Source of the DNA: Girardinichthys multiradiatus
Taxonomy: Eukaryota > Chordata > Actinopteri > Cyprinodontiformes > Goodeidae
NCBI RefSeq assembly: GCF_021462225.1
Contig: NC_061817.1
Coordinates: 15,405,810-15,469,809 of the forward strand
Length of the DNA: 64,000 nt
Direction: 5' to 3'
Of the stretch, positions 1-59,184 are shown one piece after another (position 1 is the first letter of the stretch; each line of letters begins with the position of its first letter). The translations under genes were made by a program, and so were the position numbers. A model generated the notes under the pieces. The model made no database searches. It was not told the DNA's origin and worked only from the letters and a program-made list of their open reading frames with translations.

Positions 1-1217
1 GAACATCAAACTAAATGCTGCTTCCTCTTGCTTCAGATAGGATATTGATTGATCACATTTACTCTATATAGCCCCACTTCAAAAGCCCAACCCTTTTATT
101 TGAAAGCTCTCCATTAGATCAATATTTACATATTAGATAATACATTTAGATATATTCAGATAGTGATCCCATTGAGGTCAGTCCTTCTAAGAGGAAACTT
201 AGAGGTATATTTTGGGCTAAAGTGTTTACAATTTACCACTAATTGGTGTTGCGTTTATTACATTAACAGATATAAACTTCCCAAAATATGAGAAATACTG
301 CTTAGGAATGTCACTAAAAACAAGTAATTGTTTATTTCTTGGTGATTCAGATGGATTTAAAAAAAAAACACATATCTTCCTAGGAAATATTTCCTCATTG
401 GTAATACATTAATGCCAGAATATAATCTGAAATCCTTTTTCAACCAGCTAATAAAATGACAAATCTCAAATTGTATACAAACATTTTACATTTCAGAAAC
501 GGATTACATCTGTACTTACATAATAGAGGAAATGTTTAATCAGGTTCAGTGTATGACAATGGAAATAAAAAGGTTATTTTGTTTTCCTTTTGATGGAGTG
601 TAAGGAAATATCTGGTTAAATCTATAACACACTGATCCCCTTTAAATTTTTGTAATTGCATCAGTGCCTCATTTAAGATGCTTTTAAGCTCAAAATCCAT
701 ATGGTTACAGCCTCTTAGACAAAACCCAGGGGGTAAATACCCATGAAGCACCTGCTTTTGCTCCAAATATGGGCACATAATAACACATGGGGGCAAATCA
801 ATGCGTCAACACTTTTAAGAGCTCTTCTCTTATGTGGGTTTTGGTGCCTGGACAGTTAGAGGGCACATTTAATAGAAGTTTCAGAGCCTGTCCTGGTTAT
901 TCTTAGGATAAATTATGCCCTTGCTCTATAATTAACAGGGGCTGGTAGTCTTAAGCTGGATTCAGCTGTCAGATATTCAGTGGCCATCACTAGGTCCTCA
1001 AAGCCACAAAGGGATTTTATTTCACACTGTTTCTCCAGCCTAAATATCCACAGCAGCAGCTGTGAGTGTGTTTGTCCTGGTTTCTGTTGACTTTTTAGGA
1101 CCTTTTCTGGTATGATCATCAACCTTCTGAAGAGCAATGGACCTTATGGGGTGCAAAGCCAAGGAATCCCATTTTTAAAGTCACAAATGGAGTAACTAAA
1201 ATGAATGGAACTCAATA

Positions 1218-1258
1218 CAAATTTGTGTGTGTGTGTGAGAGACAGAAAGAGAGAGAGA
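1218..1258. repeat. GT/GA microsatellite
   Basis: A short (GT)n run is followed by a (GA)n-like run. It is simple sequence in the intergenic part. Confidence 0.8.
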
Positions 1259-1794
1259 TTAAACATTCCTGGAATACAAAGACTGTGATGTTTCATTCAT
1301 TACGTTGTGAGCATGAATAATAGTTAGCTAATTGATATGCACCAACTCATCCACACGAGCACGCACACTTCCATCAAGGATCACAGTCTGAATTAATATT
1401 TGTATGGCTCAGCAGTCATTTCACTTTCAAATTCTTTCAAAGGAAGAAAAGACAGTGATGGGTGAGGAGGACAGTTCAGATGGCAGGGAAAAGAAGGACT
1501 AAATATTTTCAGTGCATCATTGTAGCAGGACTTCTGACACAGAGGGTGGAGAAAAGTATGTATTTGTGTCCCAGAAACAAACTTTAAATTCAACATCAGC
1601 ATGTTTCACTTTTTATTTTTTCAAGTTACTCTCGGATCCCTGCACTGAATGACCACTGGGAGGCTGTAGGTAATCTTTAGGACAACAACTCCTTTAATGC
1701 AAATGTTCGAAATCATTATTTTCTAATCATACCACTAAATAATTTACAAAACAGCTCAAGGACAAAAAAGTCAATATTCTGAAGTGACCATCTC

Positions 1795-1965
1795 AAAGCC
1801 CTGATCTCAGTCCCATTGAACAGTAGTTAGAAGAGCAGAAAAGGTGTGTGTAAGCACGGGAGACTACAAACCTGACCAGTTACACTAGTCCTGTCAGCGG
1901 GAATGAGCCGAGATCCAAGAAACTTGTTAAAGGAAACTCAAAACATTTGACCCAAGTCATATGCA
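1795..1965 (+). mobile_element. Decayed Tc1/mariner transposase fragment
   Basis: The broken frame reads like the C-terminal part of a Tc1-like transposase. A LSPIE-type motif after the last catalytic Asp region is followed by a segment resembling 'KRVC..REATNLTSYT' and 'HLTQV', with internal stops and shifts. This layout is common in fish Tc1-like fossils. No inverted repeat was found. Confidence 0.55.
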
Positions 1966-4910
1966 AATGTACAAAATACTGAGAAAACAAATTCAAAACA
2001 TCTACCTTTTACACAGCATATATATGGTTCCAAATGTAAGCATGTCTTGTGTTAAGGAGAAATCAGTTTACCAAAAAGTTAAAATCCATGTGGAGAGGTT
2101 TATTTTTTCAACAGCTCCAAAATATTCGATGGGCCATTTAGATATAATCATTTTAAACATCAATAAGTTACTGAACACATCCATTGTTTTACTGATATAA
2201 TTTCAAATTTAACTTTCTTGTTTGGTCTTGTTGCCTGTTATTACTTTATTCCTCTGTCGCACTTTTGCTTATCTGCCTTGCGTTTCAGTTGTGTAATAAG
2301 ATGCCCAGCATTAAATAAATAACACCCCCAGCATTGCCTGTAGCATCTTATATTGTAGCAAACTTAATTTGATCTCCAGCAAAGGCACAGTGAAGCATAT
2401 GTGCCGTTGTGGTAAATGTGACTCAAATCTCAATGTCACGGTGTGCAGATGTTCTGTCTGCACTAATAAAAATACACTCACCTCGGCATGCCAAATGTTT
2501 GAAGTGATTCCAACAGGTGGGCAGTCCAACCTATTTTATTATTAATTTAGCAAAGAATTACCCGACCACTTGAGGGAACTCTTGGAATGTATGTGGGCCA
2601 TTAGAGAGGTTTGGGGTAAAAAAAATCAAAGACTGATACATCGAGCCAACAGTAACACACCCTGTTCTGACACAGTAAACACTGAATGTTTTATTCTTCA
2701 TCCCAGTACACATGCACTCTTCAAAAAGAGGGTGCATCATAACCGAGGTGAGAGGACTTGTGCTTTTTACAAAATGCACTTCAATCCTTACATTTAAATC
2801 CATCTAAAACACATTTAAATAAACACAGGCTAGAAAGGACACAGCACAGCTTTAGAATCTTTTCATATCACTAAGTTATAACTAGACAATTTTGTGGTAT
2901 AAAAACAGGACCAAAGTTCAGACCTCAATAACACACAAAATGCGAACGTTGAGTTATGATTTTTTTAAATTTGTTTTTTTACATATGTACATAATTTGAG
3001 TGTCGTAGGCAGGGAACACTCAATTAACAGCTTTAAAGTATGGAATCATTTACAAACTATACAGTTATGTACTAGCTCTAAGTTTTGGTGAGCATAGTTA
3101 AAACCCCCAAAGTATCTACAGGAAGGAATCTAAGAGGAAAGATGCTGAGAATGAAAGAAGCAGAGAGGGAAGGAGGAAAGTCTGTTTATTTCTGACAAAA
3201 GAGAACTGAAGGACAAACACAGCCCTGAAACAGTGAATAACGAGCCTTTCAGACTGCTCTGTATGCATTTAAACGGCCTCTAACTGAAGATACCTGTCTC
3301 CCAGGAAACCAACTGCATGCGCACACAAAAGCGCACACACACACATCTCAGGAAATTCAGAAAAAATTGCTCAAATACACACATTCTTCCATTTAAGCCC
3401 TTTGTATATAGGATGCAATAAAGTCTCAGCCAATAGAGTGCTTCTGCTCACGCAGTGTCGTCCGATCAGAGTATGGCAAGCTGACACACCCTCAGAAGGA
3501 CGTGTGGAGCGATGCTGAGACATGATGGAGGCAGTGTGTGTGCGCGTTGTGTGTATCAGAGCAGCCAGGCTCCCAGCAGGCTCAGATGATATGCTGATGG
3601 CGAACCTTTCGAGGAAACTGAGAGGTGTCTAAATCCCTGAGTACTGCAGGTACATGTCTTTAGTTCATGTCAGCCCAGATTTAATTACATATAACCAAAC
3701 AAAAACACACACACTCTCAAGATTACTCAGTCATGAACGGTCAGAGGTGAAAAACCGCGCTGTGCAGCTCTGCAAAGGAAGCTGAACTTCCCTCCATTTT
3801 ATCACAACCCAAAGCTTCATTATTGGGCTGCCAAAATGGAGGTCTGATAGAGTCCATTACTGATTAAAGGAGCAGTCCACTCAAACCAAAAATGAGACTG
3901 AGGATGAACAAGCTGAGATGCATTTTCTGGTTGAATGAACAACTGTAGGAAATCAGGCCATTCAGAGTCAGCAAAACATTTGTTATTTTGACATTAGGCT
4001 ACTTGTGCTTATTGTTTCAGATTCTTACAGAACAAGGTTTATATCCCAATGATAAACTCATCGAATGCCTCTCAGTGTTCCGTTTTGGGAGCAGCTAGAC
4101 CGGAGTGTGTTGAATTTTGCGGCGTCCAATCTTCCTCAGAAGTCAGATCTCGGATCCAGGAATCATTTCACACCTATAGGTTGATCATTTTCTAGTTGGA
4201 GGTCAGAAAGCTGGAGGGATTTGCTGATTGTTGTGGAGCTAACTTCTATTAGCAATACAACTTCTCTCCGATGTATGCGTCAACACTGAAGGAACATGTC
4301 AACAAATAGAGATTGTATAGTTCAGTGTGTATCACTAATTTAATGACACACAAAGCATCAGAACAGCAAACAAATAGTTTCTACCTGTAACTTTCCCTAC
4401 TTTTTACATGCCCAGCAACCATATTGGATTTTGAACTCAAAGCTGCTCGTAAACCTTTGTTTTCCAAATGCGAACTTTAGGTACAAACAGAATGCAGCAC
4501 TTGAAGGATATATGTTGACCTTGTGGCATCTGAGTGATAAATGACCTAACCTCTGGTTCCGGTGATCTCTTCACACTGTTGTCCCAAAACAAGAGTCTTT
4601 GTGGCAGTTTCCCTTCCTTTTTGGTGTCCATTTTTCACCATCTTTTGATTTGGAGTCGTTTCGCCACACGTTGCTTTGGATATACTGCATATTCACAAAG
4701 ATCAGTGGACAGTGCAACCATGATGATGGTATTTGCTGACAGCATGTTTCCCTGTGGAACTTTCCATTTATACATACAAGATTCCAAGATTAACAAATTA
4801 ACTAAAAAGCCTCTTAAGTTTCATCAAAATCCTTAACCTCAAAATCCAATATGGCTGCCATAAAGGAAATCATAAACTGCATTCTGATGGTTTGCATTCC
4901 AATAATTCAG

Positions 4911-5555
4911 TCACTAATACAGTGCTGTGGAAAGGTATTGTTCCCTTTAACATTTTCGATTTTTTTTGGTTGTTTTTCACAAATGTTTCAGATTAAAGAA
5001 ATTTTAATATCAGACAAAAAGAACCCAAGTTAACTCAAAATGCAGTTTTGAACTTATTTTATTTATAAAGGGGGGAAAGAGCACCAAACCAACCTGGCCC
5101 TATGCGAAAAAATAGTAGCCCCACCCTGTTTTAAATCACTGAGGAAGAATTTTGGCCCACTAATGCAGCAGGATCATTGTGCTGATGGCCGGACATCCTT
5201 CCACACAGAAAGCAGAATTTATGGTTCAATTATGGCAATTGACTCCGGGTTCTGAAGAAGCAAAGCATCATGACGTGACCATCACCATCTTTGACTGTTA
5301 TGATGCTCGTTTTTCAATAAGCTCTGTTGGTTTTACTGCCGGATGTAACTGGACCACTTCTGGGAAGGTTCACCACTGTTCCATGTTTTCTCCATTTGCT
5401 GATAATGGCTCTCACTGTGGTGCGATAAGAGTCCCAAAGCCTTAGATGTGGCTTTGTATCCCGTCACCGACTAATAGTCAATAACTTTGTATTGTTGTCC
5501 GCTTCTGAATTTCTTTACATCTGGAGTTTTTTTAGTGCCACTAGGGGCCTTTATT
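4911..5555 (-). mobile_element. Old Tc1-like element fragment
   Basis: It begins with an ACAGTGCTGTGGAAAGGTAT-type end, a typical inverted-repeat start of fish Tc1-like elements. Sequence resembling antisense Tc1 transposase follows, including a segment like the HHH-type 'catcatgacgtgaccatcac' region and 'ggatgtaactggaccacttc'. It is heavily degraded and has no usable frame. Confidence 0.55.
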
Positions 5556-5569
5556 TTTTGTTATTTTAA

Positions 5570-5670
5570 AAATAGGCAGACAGGATGTGGGGTGAAGACA
5601 TGCAGCACAGGTTGCCAAGATCAGAACTCGAACCAGGGACAGTGTCCTTCAACTGCTAGATGTTACTTTG
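5570..5670 (-). mobile_element. tRNA-derived SINE fragment
   Basis: On the minus strand there is a good RNA polymerase III B box (GGTTCGAGTTC). It is followed by a CTGCATGTCTTCACCCCACA-like body ending in TCCTGTCTGCC, a sequence type common in fish SINEs. It sits just beyond the decayed Tc1 piece. Confidence 0.45.
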
Positions 5671-6799
5671 CCTCAAAACACCTGAATCACAAAATTAAGT
5701 CAACAGCAGGACTCTGTAGATCTTGGCTACATAAGGAGGTAATAAAATCACTTGATTCAGGTGTGTTGGACTCGGGACATATCCGAATATTGCAGGATAT
5801 CGGCCCTCGAGGGCCGGAGTTCAACACCCCTGATCTAATGGTCATGAGGATCAAGAAGAACAACACCTGGATACAAGTGGCTGGAATTAGCCTCCTGTGT
5901 AGGTTAGCTGGACTTAACCAGGTAAGACAAAGACTCCAGAGTGGAGTCACTCTCCTCCATGTCAAAGGGAATCAGTTCCAGGTATTTCAGGATATGATCA
6001 GGACACATCCTTGGCGCCTCCATTTAGAGGTTTTCTGGGCACATCCTACTGGGAGCGGAACTAGAAATCACTGGAGAGACCATATATCCATTTTATGAGC
6101 ACCTTGAGATCCAGTAGGATGCGATGCAGTGTTGCTTGGGTTTTCTTAATGGAACTAATACCCTTAAAATCCAATATTGGATAAGCAAAAAACATGGGTG
6201 GCATTTCTGAGTTTGGAAAGCCTTTCTTTTCTCCCAAATGAGAAAAAAATCTAGAAATATTTTAAGTGGCATATTTAGTTTCTTTGTGGTTAACTTGATA
6301 TTTTTCTCTGGATCAAATGTCTAAAAGAAGCAGTTTAAGACATTTCAATGTGGTAGTTAGTGGGTTGCATGATAAGTAACGTAGGATGAAGCAGAGGCAT
6401 TTCAGGTCACTGAGACAAAATATGTAAATTAAACAAGACAAAATTTATACAGTTCCATCTGTTTATTGATTAACTATAAAATATTTACCTACTAAAACAA
6501 TTTTAAAGAAACACTGATAAACGTTGTTGCCGTCTGTAAAAGAAAGCCAAAAACAGAGTTCCTTACACATTTAGTATAGGGTGACAGTATATATGTAGCT
6601 TCAGATTTCTCTCTAAAATGTATTCATTTTGCATTTTTACAAGATTAGACAAAGTATATTCTGATAGTTTTCTTCCCCCGACAGCGAAGGATCATTTACA
6701 AAACTTAGATGATTCTTCTGTTTATTCTCAAAATATTTTTTTCTCCTGTAACAGGACAATAACGATACTGAAGGAACAGCAGACGAAGAACCAGCCTCC

Positions 6800-6870
6800 A
6801 GTCCACCTCTCTCTCTCTCTCTTTCATACACGTGTTTGCTTGCTCTTCCATTTCTCTCTCTCTTTCTAGC
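6800..6870. repeat. CT microsatellite
   Basis: Two short (CT)n runs lie in the candidate 3' UTR. They would appear as (AG)n in the tnrc18 transcript. Confidence 0.7.
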
Positions 6871-9641
6871 AGCTAGCTCCCAGTGCCTGTCAGCAGTATT
6901 GCTTAAGAGGCATGGACGATTGTTCAGAAAGGGGAAGCAAAAGGGAAGAAAAAAAACAAACTATAAATGACAAAAATAACATTTAGAAAAATGCTGAAAG
7001 CAGCCCAGCAAAAAAAAAAAAAAACTAGATAAAAAAAACCATTCTAAAACATGATAACATATACAAAATCAGGGTCTTAAAGCAAAATAATCAAAGCGTA
7101 GTGGAGAGTAAAAATATGTAAGTGTCAAACCCTGTTTAGGCTGAAGACTGGGCTTTGAAGGGAGATGAGGGGGCAAAGTAAGAGACTGGAAGGCAAGAAC
7201 ACACACCTGTAAAAGGGGCTTTCAGGGTGTGTAGGTGTGTGTGTGTGTTATCAGGAGATAAGACTGATGTCTTATCAGACTCCTCACACACACACAGACA
7301 TACAGAGAAAAGTGCTTCATCAGCTCCAGGGGTAAAAAACATTCATTACGGGCACTTTAAACTTTTTCACTCTGCAAATGCCGGTACGACTTGTGAATCT
7401 GCAGTGCTCAGATACCAAACCGAGATCCATCTGCGGCGCCTGTCACTCAAACAGACTTAAGAGCAGCATAATCAGGAAAACGGGGGCTTTAGCAGATCAC
7501 TTTTTTTCTAGAAAGTTAAAAATAAAAACAGTAAATAGAATCACTCTGTACCTGGTTTAAACCATTTTAAATACGATCAGATTAGCAGCACGTGTAAAAA
7601 AAAAAAACTTTACTGGGAGGCCGTCATGTCTGGATTATCTGTAAATGTGCACTGAAATGCTTGGTTTAATAGGAAGATAAAAACATGTTGGTTCTTCCTC
7701 TAAATCCTCATCTAAGCATTCTGCAGCCAGCAACGGCACATAAAAAAAGACAAATGTAGAGAAAGTCTCAAGAGAAAGTAGAAAATATTAAAAAGTATTG
7801 AATATCAACAAGACAGTCTTCTAACTCTGCCACAGTGCAGAGAGAAAGTAAAGAGTAGGCATGGGTTGGTTCACGGTAACAAGGTATACAAAGGTTTTAT
7901 AAAGTTAAGGTTCATACTTATGGTTTAAAGTCTTTAAATGAGAGAAGTGCCAGTGTGACTGTAAGTAGCATTGAGTTGCCCACCGACGGTCAGCTGGCTG
8001 AAAGAAGGCAACAACTTTTGGCTGTTTGGAAATATTTCCAGTCACCAAAAATACAATTAGCTGTTTAGAAACTAAAGCAGCCTTATCATCACAGCTCTGC
8101 CTATTACCATGCACTGCTGGTCAGCTGGCCGAAAGAAAACGCCTACACTTTTTTCTCGCTTACGGCAAAGACAAATTTGGCTGACTAATTTTTGCTTCTG
8201 TTTTCCAAATACGGGTTAAACATTTTGTTTTTCAATTCTATTAAGAATTGATACCGTGGTATTTCTACGACAGTTTACCATACCGTGACAATCTAACACC
8301 AGCCCATGCCCAGTAAAGAAAGACCAACGCAGGTACATACAGTAACACACTGCACATATTCACGGACATATCTGATACTCTTTAGAAAACGGTATAATAA
8401 AGAAGGCAAAAGACTGCGAAAAAAACAGGATCATTCCTTTGAAGATTGTGCACACTGAAGGGAGACAAAAAGAGTTTGGCAAAACATCATTTTAAGGCCT
8501 GGGAAAGTAAGGCCGCGTAAAGCACTCACAATCCTGAGCACAACATTCAACAGTCTTACTGAAAAAACAACAGAAAAAAACAACCTTGAATGAGGCACAT
8601 AGAAAAAAACTCAGTGGCAGCTAAATGAAACCAGCAAACAGAATGTGTTATGATGGACGGGGCTGCACTCGTTTGTTTACCTGCATCATTAGGTAAAGGT
8701 GGGGGGAGTAACCGGAGGGAGGAAATACTCGAGGAAGACACAATACAACCCCTCAGAGTCTCCTTATTCAAAGTGCACTCGTGTGCAAACGGTGATTGTT
8801 TGGAGGGAAGCGTGTGATTAAAAAAGGGCAAAGAAACTCCAACAAAACAGCAGAAGCTGAATTTTCAAAAAGAAAGAAGGAAAGAAAACACTAAACAAAC
8901 AGGACATTTGAAGGTTGCAGACAAAACGAGAGGATGAAGGATGCCAAGCTGTGAAAAATGAGTGTTCAAAATTGAATTATGCTGATCGAATCAGTTTCAA
9001 CAGCTGCGTGGTGAATATCAGCACCATGACCTTGATGAATCTTGGACTGACTGCAGTGTTTATGACCATTAAACAAAAATATTCCCATTGAATAGGATTC
9101 CTGATCCCACACATACGTTGAGATCAGGAGGTTGTCCTGTTTTCCATGAAAAAGAAAAAATTAAATTCTTTGACAGAGCCTCTAGGCAACCCCATCCTGT
9201 AGGCATTGGCCGGCTACCAGTATCAAGGAGGCCGTATATGGTTTGGAAGTAGGATTTCTTCATGATAAATAAGGAATACAAAAAGTTACTTGATTTTTGT
9301 TTTAAAGCACTAAATATTAAATTTCCTTTATTTCATTTAAAGAAAGACCTGAAAACGTCTGTGTAATTAACCTTTGTGTGTTTCATTTAGTGATGGAGTT
9401 ACTGAAATAAATTAACTTTTCAATAATATTCTAACAGATTGTAATGACTGTATATCGGTTTTATGTTGGAAAAATGCAGAAAGCAGAACACTTTCAAGTA
9501 GGAAAAGAAATGTGAAAAAAAAATTCAATGTAGTAATTATTTTCACATTTTAAAACAAAAATCTAATTACGTCTTGTTTTTCATTTTTATTCAAAGTTTT
9601 TTTAAATGAGGATCTAATTACCAAAACATGCACAGGCCTAA

Positions 9642-9667
9642 AGCCGTTTTAAAACTTTAAAACGGCT
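9642..9667. repeat. Perfect 12-bp inverted repeat with 2-nt centre
   Basis: AGCCGTTTTAAA, AC, TTTAAAACGGCT. This near-perfect palindrome lies in the candidate tnrc18 3' UTR and could form a hairpin in RNA or a cruciform in DNA. Its role is unknown. Confidence 0.8.
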
Positions 9668-11156
9668 AACATTCCTGCTGTATCCTTTCCTACGACTAAA
9701 TAATTTCCAGACATCCAGACAAATTCAGCTGCTTGGCAATATTTCCTATAATGAAAAGATGTCCTGGTGTGGAAACTAAAGGAGTGTCACCATCACTCTT
9801 AATAAGGCCATGCTGCAGTTGGCAAACTAGTTCTGTAAAGCAGCAGACTGCAGGCTAGCGCCCCAAACAGTCAGACTTATTAACCAGCTAATTTCAGCTA
9901 CTTATACTTGTGTTACTCTACAAGTACAATTATACTATACTTTGGCTTAAATCTATGTCTCAAAATTAAAATAATCGATGTCACAGAAAACGTTATACTA
10001 TATGTAAGTAAATATATTATACTATTTTAGCAACAGCTGGAATAATTGCTGCTTTTCTGTTTTAAATAAAAGCAGTTAAGATCATGTTATTTACATTTTT
10101 GCTTATATTTTTGGGTAAATAAAGTGAAACCTTGGTATTTTTACTCAAGGTTAAACCAGGAGAATCTGATACCGGCCCATGTCTACTATCTCGTGGCTGT
10201 GCAGAAAAGTGTTGCTGAACGGAGGTGCAAAATGGGCAAATATGACAGAAGATCCTCAGCCCGCCGCTGGTTTTCTTTCATAGTGTGTTTCGGTGTGTAT
10301 TTGTCCTTTAAACGGAGAAGTGCTTTCAAAGATACAACATTTCTTACCTTTCTCTTTAGCCTGAGTTAACGAGGGAGTCAAATTTCAACCATGCAGGGAC
10401 ACTTTGTCCTGAGTTCCAATTGTCAGGAGGGAGGGGATTGCAGGGGTTAAATAACACGAAAGTACACTTTAAGTGTTTCTAAGTGCTTTCTGTTTGATTT
10501 CGATGAGTCTACCTCAATCTTTCTGTGCATTTCTTTCTTTGCTTCTGTTGCTCCGGCTGTTCTGTACACACATTTATATGACTGTAACAGGACTGTAACA
10601 TCACCACAGCAACATCATAATCACAACATCACACCAGCTTTCCCCCTGTAGGGCGAACAGGCATGTGCCCTTCCTGTTTCGTCATTCACAGTTCGTTAAA
10701 GCTTCTTTACTGTTAACCTCTTCAGAAAAAAAGTACTCTGACATAAATCTATCACGAAAAAATAAAACACTTAGATTTTCCTCTAGATACCTGTGTCTCT
10801 TACATAAGAGTAAGTATTTACATTGTGTTTGTGCACGTGTCTGGTTCTGCAGGGGAGATATTTACACGCAGTAGGAAGTATCCATGCATTTTCCCCATGA
10901 ATAGAGTGGGATAATGAATTCTGTGTGTGCAAATGCTTCAGGAGACCGGTTCTTTTTTTAATACTGTCTGTAGTGTCTCCCGTCTCCGTAGTTAGAGCTG
11001 TCCTCAACGGTCTCTCTCTGAAGTGTATCATGGTATGTGAGCAGTTCAGTTGATGGAGTCAAGGTTCTAATTCAAAAACTTAACATCAGTGATCAGACCA
11101 TGGATTGGGCCGAATTCCTCGGGAGGTCGTGTCATGATTTTTTTTCAGTAGTTCGT

Positions 11157-56337
<45,181 letters not shown>

Positions 56338-56744
56338 CTGCAAGAAAGAACAAACACTCTCAATCACCCCAAAAAAACCGCCAGAATCAAACTACAAAAA
56401 CAGCAGGAATTGATTTTTAAACACTACAAGCTCGTGCTTTTATGTTTGGGTGTGGGGAGTTCAGTCGATACGCGCTGATATGTCTGTGCCGAAGCAGCGC
56501 GCTGTAATCACATTATTACTGAGCCGCCATCCACTCCATTTCAACAAGATAGACCACAGACTAAGAAGACAGGAGAAGTTCATGTAACTGCAGACTAAAA
56601 ACCACAATCTTCACAGCAGGAACAGGTCTGAGTGGAGGAATGTGATGTGGATTTCTCTCCTAGGGATTGGTTATTTAACATGGTCAGGTCATTAAACACA
56701 CACCAGCAGGTCATCTGAAGGGTCACGGACTGGGTAAAGTTTTT

Positions 56745-57660
56745 CTACCTCTTGTTACAACCACAAAGTTTAATGAATTTCATTAGGATTTACATGTGAG
56801 AGCAAAACTGAATGTAGCACATATTTGTTAATTGTGAAGATACTTGATACAGGTCTTCAAATGTTCAACAAACATAAATCTGAAAAGTGTTCAGTTCCCT
56901 TTTGTCCGATATTACCAAATTACTAAATAGGTCAATTTATAAGTGTGTCATTTTATCTCAGTATGAATCCAGGTGTTCTGTGAAGGCCTTGGAGGTTTTT
57001 AGAGAACATTAGAGAACAAACAGCATAATTAAGATTGAACCATCTAATCGATACCGGAAACATCTGGAGAAGGGTGTTCTGATTAGATGAGACCTAAGTT
57101 GAACTTTCTGGCAGACATGCAAAACTGCATGAGAATAAAAAACACAACATTTCACATCATCTCTACTCTGAAACACAGTGGTGGCAGCAACATGCTAGCT
57201 GGATCCTTTTCTTGTGTATGGACAGCAACAATAAGATGGGAAGGTGAATGGAGCAAAAAACAGGATAATCCTGGAATAAAACCTATTAGATCCAGCAAAC
57301 TTGAGACTAAGGCGGATATTCACCTTGAAGCAGGACAACCATCCTGAACATGCTGCCAGAGCTAAAATGGAACAGTTGAAATCAAAGCATATTTATGTGT
57401 TGGAGTGGCCCAGTCAAAGTTTTTGCAAAAAGCTCAGTCTCTAAATGTGCAAAGCTGGTAAAGAAATCCCTTAAAATATTTGCTGCTGTGATTGCAGTGT
57501 GAGCTCAGGGCGGCAGAATACACACTTTTCTGATTACTTGTAAAAACAGTTCAAAACAATGGATCCCTTCTCTTCTTCATGATGAATCAACACATTAAAT
57601 TCTGTGGTTGTAATGGGACAAAATGTGAAAAGGGAAGAGGGTTTGAATACTTTTAAATGG
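56745..57660 (+). mobile_element. Decayed Tc1-like element with both ends
   Basis: The left end, TTGTTACAACCACAAAGTTT, and the right end, TGTGGTTGTAATGGGACAAA, are inverted. Between them are GATTAGATGAGACCTAAGTT, AAACACAGTGGTGGCAGCAA and AAGCAGGACAACCATCCTGA. It is a full-length but decayed copy. Confidence 0.7.
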
Positions 57661-58359
57661 CGAGCTCCTTTTACAAAAATCAATCCCGCTCCCAAATGTC
57701 CATTTTGCTTTTGTTTGAATATTTCTGACAGTTTTTACTTGTTGCACCGATAGCAGAAACACTGATCTGACTTGTGTTGCAGACTTTAATGGAACTGAAG
57801 CGTGGAGGACGACTGGAGACCGACTCTTTGAGTGTTTTCCACCAACTGTGGTCAGAGGTGGTTGGAGCTACAGCCAACATCACGCTCCAACAGCTAGAGG
57901 CTTTTGAAAGCAAGCACAGGCCAATCATAGCCCACTAAGGTCTCACACCACACTATTAAAACCAGTTCCTCCACTGAGTCCTCATAAAACAATCCCATAT
58001 CTTACCGTTATCGATTGTTTTTCTTCGACTCTGCCCTTTTTGTGTTTGCCATTTTACCAAGAGCACACTTATAAGCTTTGAATCATTCCTGCTTTCTATA
58101 ATCACAACCTCCAAGGAGTTTCAGCCAACCCCCTCCACCACCAGCACCGCCATCATTCTCCTCATCCAAGCCAATTACTGCACAGCCATTACCCTGATAA
58201 ACCTCACCATGTGTGTAAGGGGAAAGGGGGTAGGGACTGAATGAGTCTGTGTGTGTGTTTCTGTATTACTCCGGTGGGAATTTCTAGACATGCTGCGCTT
58301 GCCGAGTTCCCCTTGCATCTAAATCAGTACATTAAAGCTGTAGTCCGTCAGCGCCTGTG

Positions 58360-58410
58360 CACTCACACACACAAACACACACACACTCACTCACACACAC
58401 ACACACATAT
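58360..58410. repeat. CA microsatellite
   Basis: A (CA)n run interrupted by CTCA units. Confidence 0.9.
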
Positions 58411-59184
58411 CTAGCATTTTAAATCAATACCAAATGCAGCTTTCCAATTAATCACAGAGGTGTATATACAAACACACATACACAGCCGTAATGCACTTAG
58501 CCTTTATTCTCTACCCTGAACATACTGTGTAGGTGAAACCTTTCACACCTGGGCCTATTAGATAGAGATGTCTTAAAATCTCACCATGCATGCATGCTTG
58601 TGTGCGCATGTGTGCGTGGGTTTGTGCTGCATGTGTTAAAGGGTAACATTATGTTGGCTGCAGTGGGTTGTTAAATGATCCCACATGTGCAAACCGCTCC
58701 GTGTGGATTTGTGACAAATGCCCTAAGAGTCAAAGATACTGCAGGACTGCTCTCACACACACAAATCTGCATTACACATTACCTCGCCCCGTTACATTTA
58801 CCTAGCTGAAGATCGATTTGATTTCATGCACACACAGAAGAAAAAAACAAAAAAACATGCACCACAATCAGCAGCCAGGATTCAATGTAACTGAAGCAAA
58901 CAGCCATTATCACACCATTGTTTTCTGTGGAACAAATTTCATTTAAGGAAATTTTAATCTAAAGCCGGAGAAGCAAGTTCTGCAGGAAATGTTCAGAACT
59001 GCGACAGAGAAGCAACTACAAGACCTTCATACCCTGAATGCCAACATAAATACAAGTGCACCACTCTGATTCCCAAGGTACTGACAACACAACTATTAAA
59101 CTGAGTTCTGTAAAGATGCCAAGAGTTACTGAAGTAATAAATCCTTATTTTGTACAAGAACTAAAGAGTCAGTTCATAACCCGC

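Larger units (their letters stand above)
1..6439. other. Intergenic / downstream region without recognised gene
   Basis: I found no exon-like reading frame on either strand. It holds Tc1 remnants (1795-1965, 4911-5555), a SINE-like piece (5570-5670) and simple repeats. By mammalian synteny slc29a4 would be expected tail-to-tail here, but none of its coding sequence is recognisable. 2800-3700 is repeat-poor and could be a UTR of a neighbour, which I cannot show. Confidence 0.5.
6440..11156 (-). other. tnrc18: Candidate tnrc18 3' UTR
   Basis: There is no coding sequence here. Moving downstream on the minus strand from the stop, the DNA is low-repeat and AT-rich, with few transposon traces compared with the introns. 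An AATAAA (plus-strand TTTATT near 6464) is followed on the minus strand by a T-rich stretch and could be the distal polyadenylation site. Other AATAAA copies lie near 9326 and 9583 and could give shorter forms. The 3' end is not proven by sequence alone. Confidence 0.3.

Noticed and set aside
5487..6098. Plus-strand 203-codon frame
   Set aside because: It crosses SINE-like and other repetitive sequence and lacks any domain or splice context.
1..6439. Expected tail-to-tail neighbour slc29a4
   Set aside because: No exon of a nucleoside transporter could be recognised; synteny alone is not enough to annotate it.
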